This document shows, one piece after another, positions 17,103-24,944 of a DNA stretch of 46,874 nt. The stretch lies in contig NZ_QBKZ01000002.1 of assembly GCF_003056725.1 (NCBI RefSeq), positions 361,360 to 408,233 on the forward strand, in the 5' to 3' direction. The notes beneath the pieces are model-generated. The model did not search any database. It was not told the DNA's origin and saw only the letters and a program-made list of their open reading frames with translations. Position numbers and translations under genes: made by a program. How positions within the stretch are numbered: the stretch's first letter is position 1; each line of letters opens with the position of its first letter. The stretch is from Mangrovicoccus ximenensis (lineage in GTDB: Bacteria > Pseudomonadota > Alphaproteobacteria > Rhodobacterales > Rhodobacteraceae).

Positions 17103-20100
17103 ATGAGCTTCTGGGAGGGCATTTCCCCGCATCTCGCCGCCTGCCTGCCGCTTTCGGAGGCCATTCCCGGGCTGCCCGAGCGGGTTCTGCTGCATGCCGG
17201 ACCGGCCTTTTCCTCACCCGCCGCCTGCCCGCGCCCGGTGAGGAACGCCGCCGCCGCCGCCGCGCTGGCCGAGGGCTGGGCGGCGGCCGATCCCGGCACC
17301 GATCCGGCCCCCGCGCCGGTCGCGGGGATCGAGATCACCGGCACCGGCCAGGACGACACGCTGGCCGGCACCGGCGGCGACGACACGCTGACCGGCGGCG
17401 ACGGCAACGACATCCTGATCGGCAATGGCGGCAATGACGTCTACCGCTTCTCGCTGCCCGGCATCACCGGCGGCGGCGGCTCGGCCGCCCTGCCCCAGAG
17501 CGGCAATTTCTTCGCCGATCCGGCCGCCGCCTACCTGAATTTCGGGCTCGGCTCCGGCTATGACCCGCTGGCGCGGATCTACGGGCTTGCCGAGGGCCAG
17601 ACCCAGCAGGCGGTGAATGTCGGCTCGACCGCTTCCACCATCCTGATCGACGACCGCATCGAAGAGCTGAAAATCTCGGGCTACCTGACCTCGCTGACCG
17701 ACATGGCCGAGGGCAGCTTCCTGATGCAGAGCCTCGGCGAGAACATCCGCGACAAGTACGGCATCCATGTGGCGGCCCATGCCGATCTCGCATCCGCCGA
17801 GTCCGACAAGGGGCTGACGCTGGCGCTGCGCGACGGCGCGGGCGGGCTGTCCTTCGAGATGAAGGTGCTGCTGTCGATCGCGGCAGGCGGCGGCGCGTCG
17901 GGCAGCGCGGCCGATTACGGGCTGCGCCTCGGCGGCTTCGACATGACCGGCGACGGCATGCTCGAAGTGCTGGCCGACGGCCGCGGCCAGACCGACATCC
18001 TGCGCTTCGAGGGCGAGATCGCCAAGCTGGCCTTCGACCATGTGCGCATCGCCAATACCGGCGCGGACACGACCTTTGCCGAGTACCAGGCGCAGCTCGA
18101 CCATCTCGGCAGCCTGATCCAGGATTTCCGCGCCTCGACCCTGACCGACCCGTTCCGCAACGCGGTGACGGTGGCGCGCGACTATTTCTCGATGAGCCTG
18201 CTCGATGCCGGGCGCAGCTACGAGATCGACGAGACGGTGACCTGGTTCCGCATCGGCGGCACGCTCTATGACGCGACCGACACCACCTCGGAGACCGCCT
18301 TCGCCAATCTCGGCGCGCGCGCGGCGATCGAGGGCGGCTTCGGCCTGCATGTCGCCGCGATGACCGTGCCGGGCGACACCTCGGGCAGCGCGCGGGAACT
18401 GACGATCTACGACGCGGACGGCAATCTCTCGGCCGAATTCAAGGCGCTGCTGACGATCGCCGATGCCGGCGGCGCGGTGGGCAGCGCGACCGACCTGAAT
18501 CTGCGGCTGGGCGCCTGGAGCGCCTCGGACAGCACGCTCGACCTCTATGTTGACGGCACCATCGCGACCGATCTGATCACGCTGAAGGGCGGGCTGGCCG
18601 CCGCGGCCCTGGCCTATCTGAATTCCGCGTCGAACGACCTCGACGTGCTCTTCCCGGCGGCGGTGGCCCCCGGGGCGGTGCTGCTTTACGGCGATGCGCT
18701 GAAATACAAGAATTTCGACCTCGGCGAGGGCTACGACCCGACCCAGCGGCTCTACGAGGCGGTGCGTCCGCAGCAGACGCTGGCCCTCGGCAACCAGGCG
18801 AGCACGGTCATCGTCGATGACAGCGTCACCAAGATCCGCCTGACCGGGCGGCTGACCGACACCAATGACGCCGAGGGCTTTGCCTCGAAGACCCTGGCCG
18901 AGAACATCGCCGAGGGCTACGGCATCCATGTCGCCGCCATGGCCGACATGGAGAACGGCGCGCGCGACAAGACCCGGGCGATCCGCATTCACGAGGCCGA
19001 TGGCAGCCTGACCAAGGAAATGCAGGCACTGCTGTCGATCGCGGCCCGGGGCGGCGAGATCGGCACGGCACAGGATATCGGCATCCGCCTCGGCGACAGC
19101 GACCCGGCGGCCGGCTGGATGGAGATCCTGGTCGACGGCGTCGGGCAGACCGACGTGATCCGGCTGGACGGCGCCATCGCCGGGGAAGCGGCCCAGTACC
19201 TGGCCGGGGATACCGGCGCGGTTCTGGACCAGCTCCAGGCCGAATACGACGCGCTTGCCGCGAAATTCCAGGGCTTCATTCCCTCGACCCTCTACGATCC
19301 GTTCCGCTTCCGCCATGTGATCACGCGCGAGAAATTCGCCTTCGCGGTGACCGATGCCGCGCGCACCTACGCCTTCGACGAGACCGTGCAGACGATCAGC
19401 ATCCGCGGCCGCCTGACCGACATCTTCGACACTTCCGAAGGCGGGTTCCGCGCCCAGAGCCTGCAGGAGAACATCGAGGACGGCTGGGGCATCCATGCGG
19501 TGGCCGCGCTGCTCGATCCGGTGGCAAGCAACCGCGAGAACAGCGAGATCGACATCTGGGACGATGCCGGCGGGCTCACCGTCGAGATGAAGGGCCTGCT
19601 GGCGATCGCCGCCGCGGGCGGGATGAACGGCGCATGGAACGATTACGGCCTGCGGCTGGAAATCCCGGCGGACGACCCCGGCGTGCTGCTGGTCTATGTC
19701 GACGGCACCCGCGCGACCGACATCCTCAAGATGACCGGAGCGCTGGCCGCGGCGGCGCTCGACTTCGTCAACTCGGCCGAATGCTCGGTCGAGGCGCTGT
19801 TCGGCTTCGCGCTGTCCGGCGAGCCTGCGGATGACGGCATCAGCGCCGATCCGACCCCGGAGGAGCTGCTCGGCGCCGCCAACGGCACCAATGTGACCGG
19901 GCTGGAATCCGGCTTCGGCCGGGACGAGATCCGCGGCTTCGACCTGGGCGACCGGATCGAGGTGGCGACCGCCGAAGGCCAGGCAACGCCGCTGGAAATC
20001 ATCCATTCCGGCCGCGACACGATCCTGAAATTCGGCACTGCACGGAATAGCGAGATCACCATCAAGGGCTATTCGCTGGACCCATCCGAGATCTCATGGG

Positions 20101-20441
20101 ACGGCACGATCTTCGTCATCACCGCGACCCAGACGGCGAATGCCTCCTTCGCGAAGGCCAAGCAGCTCCAGTCGGGCACGGCGGATGCGGATGTCTTCGA
20201 CTTCGCCGCCGGCCCGGAGGGCTTCGGCCGCCAGCACCTGAACCATCTGGCCGGCGGCGACCAGGTGGAGGTTGCGGCGAGCCTCGAGGATTTCCTCGGC
20301 CTGCGCGTCGCGGACGGCAACTCGATCCTGCGCTTCGCCGATGCCGGGGGCGGCTGGAAGAGCGAGGTCGTGCTCTGGAACACCGAGATTTCCGCGGAGC
20401 AGCTGAGCTGGGCGGAGGATCACCTGACCGTGCTGGTCTGA
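17103..20441 (+). CDS. Large RTX-like protein with four tandem ~170-residue repeats
   Basis: 1112 residues from ATG 17103, chosen because AGGAG lies 8 bases upstream. Residues ~79-116 are calcium-binding RTX nonapeptides (GTGQDDTLAGTGGDDTLTGG, then DGNDILIGNGGNDVY). Then come four homologous units at about 147-318, 348-517, 535-702 and 730-901. Shared motifs are WGIHAVAA/YGIHVAAM, LxxEMKxLLSIAAxGG, DYGLRLG and VDGxxxTDIL. Units 1-2 and 3-4 form two ~385-residue super-repeats, each with a coiled linker ending DPFR. The C-terminal ~190 residues are RTX/β-type (ESGFGRDEIRGFDLGDRIEV). There is no classical signal peptide, so type I secretion is likely, but no exporter gene is nearby. I do not recognise the repeat domain. 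Confidence 0.85.
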   Translation: MSFWEGISPHLAACLPLSEAIPGLPERVLLHAGPAFSSPAACPRPVRNAAAAAALAEGWAAADPGTDPAPAPVAGIEITGTGQDDTLAGTGGDDTLTGGDGNDILIGNGGNDVYRFSLPGITGGGGSAALPQSGNFFADPAAAYLNFGLGSGYDPLARIYGLAEGQTQQAVNVGSTASTILIDDRIEELKISGYLTSLTDMAEGSFLMQSLGENIRDKYGIHVAAHADLASAESDKGLTLALRDGAGGLSFEMKVLLSIAAGGGASGSAADYGLRLGGFDMTGDGMLEVLADGRGQTDILRFEGEIAKLAFDHVRIANTGADTTFAEYQAQLDHLGSLIQDFRASTLTDPFRNAVTVARDYFSMSLLDAGRSYEIDETVTWFRIGGTLYDATDTTSETAFANLGARAAIEGGFGLHVAAMTVPGDTSGSARELTIYDADGNLSAEFKALLTIADAGGAVGSATDLNLRLGAWSASDSTLDLYVDGTIATDLITLKGGLAAAALAYLNSASNDLDVLFPAAVAPGAVLLYGDALKYKNFDLGEGYDPTQRLYEAVRPQQTLALGNQASTVIVDDSVTKIRLTGRLTDTNDAEGFASKTLAENIAEGYGIHVAAMADMENGARDKTRAIRIHEADGSLTKEMQALLSIAARGGEIGTAQDIGIRLGDSDPAAGWMEILVDGVGQTDVIRLDGAIAGEAAQYLAGDTGAVLDQLQAEYDALAAKFQGFIPSTLYDPFRFRHVITREKFAFAVTDAARTYAFDETVQTISIRGRLTDIFDTSEGGFRAQSLQENIEDGWGIHAVAALLDPVASNRENSEIDIWDDAGGLTVEMKGLLAIAAAGGMNGAWNDYGLRLEIPADDPGVLLVYVDGTRATDILKMTGALAAAALDFVNSAECSVEALFGFALSGEPADDGISADPTPEELLGAANGTNVTGLESGFGRDEIRGFDLGDRIEVATAEGQATPLEIIHSGRDTILKFGTARNSEITIKGYSLDPSEISWDGTIFVITATQTANASFAKAKQLQSGTADADVFDFAAGPEGFGRQHLNHLAGGDQVEVAASLEDFLGLRVADGNSILRFADAGGGWKSEVVLWNTEISAEQLSWAEDHLTVLV

Positions 20442-20534
20442 CGGACCGGCCGGGGCCCTCCGGGGCGGGTTTCCCTTGTGGGGAGGGAGGGAGCGCGGCG
20501 CAGCGATGCGCCGCGTTTTCCCGTTCGGCCCGGC

Positions 20535-21173
20535 TCAGGCGCGCAGCCCGTCGAGCGCGATGCCGATCGCGGTGCCGAACCGGCGGCGGCGTTCCTCGAG
20601 GCTCTGCTGGGTGCCCGGGTCCATCAGCTGCACCACCAGGTTCTGGTGGGTCATGTCGAGCAGGATCGCGGAGACAAGCTTGGTGTCGACCGGGCGGATC
20701 TCGCCCGACCGCAGCGAGCGCTCCAACTCGCCCTCGACGATCCCCAAGGCCCGCCGCCGCAGTTTCTGCATGAATTCGCGGGCCATTTCCGGCCGTGCCG
20801 GGGCCTCGGCGATGATGCAGCGGAAGATCTCCAGCGGCAGCGCGGTCGGGCATTCGACGCGCGGCTCGAGGATCAGCGCCAGCCGCTCGGCCAGCGGCAG
20901 GCCCCCGGCGCCTTCGGGAAGGTCTCGGATGAAGGTGCAGCCGACCTTGTCGAAATAGGCGGCGAACAGCGCGCCGCGATCCTCGAAGATTTCGTAGAGC
21001 GTGCGCTTCGACATGCCCGCGCGCCGCGCCACCTCCGCCATGGTCAGGCTGCCTGCGCCGCCTTCCTCGTAGACCAGGTCGAGCGCATCGAGCACCTGGG
21101 CGCGCCGGGCCTCGTGCCCCAGCGCCGCCGGCCGCCCGCGGCGGCGTCCCTTGCCGCAAACCGCAATCTCCAC
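20535..21173 (-). CDS. TetR/AcrR-family transcriptional regulator
   Basis: 212 residues. The N-terminal helix-turn-helix is LTMAEVARRAGMSKRTLYEI (about 42-61); the C-terminal ligand domain resembles AcrR-type TetR_C. It is divergent from an RND efflux adaptor gene, the usual arrangement for a local repressor of an efflux pump. A good palindrome at 21272-21295 lies between them. The ligand is unknown. The start at 21173 has GGAGG a few bases upstream. Confidence 0.92.
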   Translation of the reverse strand: MEIAVCGKGRRRGRPAALGHEARRAQVLDALDLVYEEGGAGSLTMAEVARRAGMSKRTLYEIFEDRGALFAAYFDKVGCTFIRDLPEGAGGLPLAERLALILEPRVECPTALPLEIFRCIIAEAPARPEMAREFMQKLRRRALGIVEGELERSLRSGEIRPVDTKLVSAILLDMTHQNLVVQLMDPGTQQSLEERRRRFGTAIGIALDGLRA

Positions 21174-21271
21174 AGAACCTCCTCCATTCCCCTGTCATGT
21201 CACGGCAACGTGATGCGTGACCCGGCTGCATCACCAGCCGCAGCAGGCTTGCCAAAAGGGGTACGCCGCAT

Positions 21272-21295
21272 TTATGAAACCGTCTAGTTTCGTAA
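21272..21295. promoter_or_regulatory. Palindromic operator candidate for the TetR regulator
   Basis: Arms TTATGAAAC and GTTTCGTAA flank CGTCTA, giving a 24-base inverted repeat with one mismatch per 9-base arm. It lies 48 bases before the adaptor start and about 100 bases before the tetR start. Size, symmetry and position fit a TetR-family operator. Confidence 0.55.
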
Positions 21296-21342
21296 TTCAA
21301 GATCAGGGGCCGCGCAAGGTTCCCGCACGCGGAGTGCCAGAC

Positions 21343-21783
21343 ATGTGTTCCACTCGAATTTTCCGTCCTCTCCCGGCCCTTGCGCTTGCATTCTGCGCCT
21401 TGGCCCTGCCCGCAGCGGCCCAGCAGGGCGGCGGACAGCCGCCCGCGCCGGTGACCGTGGTCACGCTGGAGCCGCAGGAAATCACCCTGACCTCCACCCT
21501 GCCCGGCCGGGTCGTCGCCTCTGCGGTGGCCGAAGTGCGCCCGCAGGTGGCCGGCATCATCACCGAACGCCATTTCGCCGAGGGCAGCCATGTCGAGCAG
21601 GGCGACCTGCTCTACACGATCGATCCCGCCACCTATGACGCCGCCGTGAAGCAGGCCAAGGCCTCGGTCTCGGCCGCCGAAGCCGCGCTGGCCGCGACGC
21701 AGCGCGACGAGAAGCGGGTGACCGAGCTGCTCGACCGCCGCGTCGGCACCCAGCAGGCGGTGGACGACGCCCGCACCGCGCCG
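21343..21783 (+). pseudogene. RND efflux periplasmic adaptor (AcrA/MexA family), 3'-truncated
   Basis: The N-terminal ~146 residues of a membrane-fusion protein linking an RND pump to an outer-membrane channel. It has a signal peptide (MCSTRIFRPLPALALAFCAL...AAAQ), the lipoyl half-motif VRPQVAGIITERHFAEGSHV and the start of the coiled-coil hairpin (QAKASVSAAEAALAATQRDE ... VGTQQAVDDA). Homology ends at DARTA (about 21780) and the following bases belong, in another frame, to an ornithine cyclodeaminase gene. The second half of the adaptor and the RND pump gene are gone. The protein cannot be functional as encoded. Confidence 0.85.
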
Positions 21784-22214
21784 CCCCCGGCCTCGCGGTC
21801 CGCGCCGTGGCGGACCCGGCCGAGGCAGCGGCCTTTGCGGACATCATCGTCACCACCACCCCCGCGTCCGAGCCGATCCTGATGGCGGACTGGCTGCGCC
21901 CGGGGCAGCATGTGACGGCGATGGGCAGCGACCAGGCCGGGAAGGGCGAGCTCGACCCGGCTTGCCTTGGCCGCGCCGGCCTTTACGTTGCTGACAGGGT
22001 CGCCCAGACCCGCAAGATGGGCGAGCTGCGCGCCGCGCTGGAGGCCGGGACCATCGCCGATGACGGGAGCATTCCCGAACTGGGCGACGTGATCACAGGC
22101 CGCCATCCCGGCCGCCGCGCGCCCGACGAGATAACGATCGCCGACCTGACCGGGACCGGCGTGCAGGATACCGCGATTGCCACCAGGGCGCTTGCCGCCT
22201 TCGACCAGGACTGA
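21781..22214 (+). pseudogene. eutC: Ornithine cyclodeaminase-like protein EutC (ectoine utilisation), 5'-truncated
   Basis: The C-terminal ~145 of roughly 330 residues of an ornithine cyclodeaminase/mu-crystallin-family protein. Key stretches are ADIIVTTTPASEPILMADWL, GQHVTAMGSDQAGKGELDP and ITIADLTGTGVQDTAIATRA. EutC is the likely family member because doeA follows 4 bases after its stop, the order found in ectoine-degradation operons. The substrate-binding N-terminal half is missing, replaced by an efflux adaptor fragment in another frame. An internal ATG at 21807 would give a 135-residue product that is probably inert. Confidence 0.8.
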
Positions 22215-22218
22215 GCCG

Positions 22219-23415
22219 ATGAACAAGCTGCAGAGAACGCCGGAACGCTACACGACCGAGGAATACGAGGCGCGGCTGGTCAAGATCCGCGCCCGGATGG
22301 AACGCGAGGGCTATGACCTTCTGATCCTCTCGGACCCGTCCAACATGGCCTGGGTCGCGGGCTATGGCGGCTGGTCCTTCTATGTCCATCAATGCGTGAT
22401 CGTCGGCCCGCATGGCGCGCCGGTCTGGTTCGGCCGCGGCCAGGACGCCCAGGGCGCCTACCGCACCGTCTGGATGCAGCGCGACCGGGTGATCGGCTAT
22501 CCCGACCATTACGTCCAGTCGACCGAACGCCACCCGATGGAATACCTCTGCGCGAAGCTGAAGGAATTCGGCTGGGACAAGGGCCATATCGGCGTCGAGA
22601 TGGACAATTACTGGTATTCGGCGCGGGCGCATGAACGCCTGACCTCCGGGCTGCCGGATGCGACCTTCAAGGATGCCACCGGCTTCATCAACTGGCAGCG
22701 CGCGGTGAAATCCGAGAAGGAGCTCGACTACATGCGCTCGGCCGCGCGGCTGGTCGAGCGCCAGCACCGCCGGATCGCCGAGAAGGTCGAGGTCGGCATC
22801 CGCAAATGCGACCTGGTGGCGGAAATCTACGATGCCGGGCTGCGCTATGACGACTGGGAGGGCCATGGCGGCGACTACCCGGCGATCGTGCCGCTCCTGC
22901 CCTCGGGGCCGGATGCCGCCGCGCCGCACCTGACCTGGGACGATCTGCCGATGAAGCCCGACGAGGGCACGTTCTTCGAGATCGCCGGCTGCTACCAGCG
23001 CTACCACGTGCCGCTGTCGCGCACGATCTACCTGGGCAAGCCGCCGGGCCATATCCTCGATGCCGAGGCCGCGGTGCTCGAGGGCATGGAAGCCGGGCTC
23101 GAGATGGCGAAGCCCGGCAATACCTGCGAGGACATCGCGATCGCCTTCTTCCGGGCGCTGGAACGCCACGGCATCGAGAAGGAAAACCGTACCGGCTATT
23201 CCATCGGCCTGAGCTACCCGCCCGACTGGGGCGAGCGCACCATGTCGCTGCGCCGGGGCGACCGGACGGTGCTGCAGCCGGGCATGACCTTCCATTTCAT
23301 GACCGGCCTGTGGATGGACAGCTGGGGCTACGAGACCACCGAGTCGATTGCCATTACCGAGCACGACCCCGAGATCTTCTGCAACATCCCGCGCAAGATG
23401 CTGATCAAGGACTGA
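22219..23415 (+). CDS. doeA: Ectoine hydrolase DoeA
   Basis: 398 residues, M24 (creatinase/aminopeptidase-P fold) family. It opens the ring of ectoine to N-acetyl-diaminobutyrate as the first step of ectoine use as carbon and nitrogen source. Creatinase N-domain features are followed by the catalytic domain from about residue 170 (RAVKSEKELDYMRSAARLVE), with VPLLPSGPDAAAPHLTWDD and FFEIAGCYQRYHVPLSRTIY. Length equals known DoeA. It appears intact, but its partners (eutA/B, doeB, uehABC transporter) are not in the window and eutC is broken, so the pathway is incomplete here. Confidence 0.92.
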   Translation: MNKLQRTPERYTTEEYEARLVKIRARMEREGYDLLILSDPSNMAWVAGYGGWSFYVHQCVIVGPHGAPVWFGRGQDAQGAYRTVWMQRDRVIGYPDHYVQSTERHPMEYLCAKLKEFGWDKGHIGVEMDNYWYSARAHERLTSGLPDATFKDATGFINWQRAVKSEKELDYMRSAARLVERQHRRIAEKVEVGIRKCDLVAEIYDAGLRYDDWEGHGGDYPAIVPLLPSGPDAAAPHLTWDDLPMKPDEGTFFEIAGCYQRYHVPLSRTIYLGKPPGHILDAEAAVLEGMEAGLEMAKPGNTCEDIAIAFFRALERHGIEKENRTGYSIGLSYPPDWGERTMSLRRGDRTVLQPGMTFHFMTGLWMDSWGYETTESIAITEHDPEIFCNIPRKMLIKD

Positions 23416-23499
23416 CAGATCCTTGGCAACCTTTCGTTAAACGTTTTTGCGAAAGCTCCCGGCAGCGGGATGGCCCGTAATGACCGGGAGCTGGCGAGA

Positions 23500-24144
23500 A
23501 TGGGCAGGTTGAATTGCGGCGTGACGACGGCGGCTGAGATGGCGAGAAAGGCGAGGATATGCCCGAAAGTCTTTCGTTCTGCCCTGCGCAGGGCGGCATT
23601 TTCCTGGCACATGCACAACGACAGGTGGACGGTTCCGACTGGAAGCGGACAGCAACGCGACATGCAGGGCGTTCTAGACAAGATCGTTTGCAGAGCGCCT
23701 GCGGTGACGCCGGATCGTTTAAGCAGGCGAAATGATCGCGACGAAACATGGGTTATCGACCAGTGTGATCTCTTGCTTGGATGCAAGGCCTGGCGTCAGC
23801 ACCGCTTTGCCTTTCTTAGGGGAGATGTTGGGGCAAACGGCCGATCTGCAAGTTTGCCCGTGGACGCATTCTATCAAGAATTAAGCCTCGTGATAGAGTA
23901 CAATGAGCTTCAGCATAGCTACGAAGTACCTTTCTGGGACCGAAAGCAGACGATCTCTGGATTGTCACGGGGCGAGCAACGTCGCCGCTACGATGAGCGT
24001 CGGCGCACGGTACTTCCTGTCCATGGTGTCAATCTTCTGGTCATTGATGTTGAAGAACTCGACCAAGATGGACGTGGCAAGCTTCAACGCACAGAAAAAT
24101 CGCGCCAAGCCATTGAGGCGCGACTGCTCGGATACATCTCCTGA
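23500..24144 (+). CDS. Orphan protein with HTH-like N-terminus and DUF559/Vsr-like nuclease domain
   Basis: 214 residues from ATG 23500 (GGGAG upstream; ATG 23470 is an alternative). The N-terminal ~55 residues look like a small DNA-binding module (TAAEMARKARICPKVFRSAL ... FSWHMHNDRWTV). The C-terminal part resembles a PD-(D/E)XK fold of the Vsr/DUF559 kind: LPVDAFYQEL, then LSLVIEYNELQH, giving a D...E-x-x-x-QH arrangement, followed by a basic RGEQRRRYDERRR segment. Base composition is clearly less GC-rich than the neighbours and codon use differs, suggesting transfer. It stands alone between doeA and a GST gene, with no methylase or helicase. Function as a nuclease is inferred. Confidence 0.6.
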   Translation: MGRLNCGVTTAAEMARKARICPKVFRSALRRAAFSWHMHNDRWTVPTGSGQQRDMQGVLDKIVCRAPAVTPDRLSRRNDRDETWVIDQCDLLLGCKAWRQHRFAFLRGDVGANGRSASLPVDAFYQELSLVIEYNELQHSYEVPFWDRKQTISGLSRGEQRRRYDERRRTVLPVHGVNLLVIDVEELDQDGRGKLQRTEKSRQAIEARLLGYIS

Positions 24145-24174
24145 TTTCATCCGTACGACGAAGAACGTCCGGTC

Positions 24175-24831
24175 TCAGAACTCGACTTCGAGCTCGGCCA
24201 TCTCGTCGGGCTCGGCCTTGGCGGCGTCTTCCCATTCCTGCATCGGCGCCCAAGCGAAGATCGTGTCGCAATAGGCCTGCAGCTTCGGCTCCAGCTCCAC
24301 CGCATAGGTTCGGAACCGGGTGCAGACCGGGGCGAACATCGCATCCGCCACCGAAGGCGCCGCGCCGAACAGGAACGGCCCGCCATAGCTGTCGAGGCAC
24401 TGGCTCCAGATTTCCTTGACATGGGCGATGTCGGGGCGGGCGCCGGAGAAGACCTTGAACTTGGCGTGGCGCGCCTTGATGTTCATCGGCAGCGCCGAGC
24501 GCAGGTTGAAGAAGCCCGAATGCATCTCGCCCGAGATCGCCCGGCAATGCGCGCGCGCCTTGCGGTCTTCGGGGAACATGCCCGCGTCCGGAAACGTGTC
24601 GTGCAGGTAGTTGGCGATGGCGAGCGTGTCCCAGACCTCGACCCCGTCATGCGCCAGCCGCGGCACGCGCACCGTCGGCGACAGCAGAAGCAGCTCCTGG
24701 CGGGTGTCCGGATCGTCCATCGAGACCGGCTTTTCCTCGAAATCAAGTCCCGCAAGCTTGCACAGCAGCCAGCCGCGCAGCGACCAGGATGAGTAATTCT
24801 TGGAAGAAATAGTCAAAGTCGCCTGAGCCAT
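24175..24831 (-). CDS. Glutathione S-transferase family protein
   Basis: 218 residues. The N-terminal thioredoxin-fold domain begins LTISSKNYSSWSLRGWLLCK and contains the cis-proline/glutathione contact region PTVRVPRLAHDG and VWDTLAIANYL. The C-terminal helical domain holds FLFGAAPSVADAMFAPVCTR, the usual N-capping/aspartate motif of GSTs. It is divergent from the PHA depolymerase gene. Specific substrate unknown. Confidence 0.92.
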   Translation of the reverse strand: MAQATLTISSKNYSSWSLRGWLLCKLAGLDFEEKPVSMDDPDTRQELLLLSPTVRVPRLAHDGVEVWDTLAIANYLHDTFPDAGMFPEDRKARAHCRAISGEMHSGFFNLRSALPMNIKARHAKFKVFSGARPDIAHVKEIWSQCLDSYGGPFLFGAAPSVADAMFAPVCTRFRTYAVELEPKLQAYCDTIFAWAPMQEWEDAAKAEPDEMAELEVEF

Positions 24832-24944
24832 GGCCGGGTTCCCCGCGTTTCATGCCGCACTGCAAATAATACTGTCGCAGCGCAGCGAAACATGCACTAA
24901 CTTTTTTCTGCGAACATGCTGCGACAAGGCAGGGGGCAGGCACG

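Noticed and set aside
17338..17450. A CRISPR or DNA-level repeat array suggested by the GGCGACGACACGCTG-like repeats
   Set aside because: The repeats are 27-base coding repeats of RTX nonapeptides in frame within a large protein.
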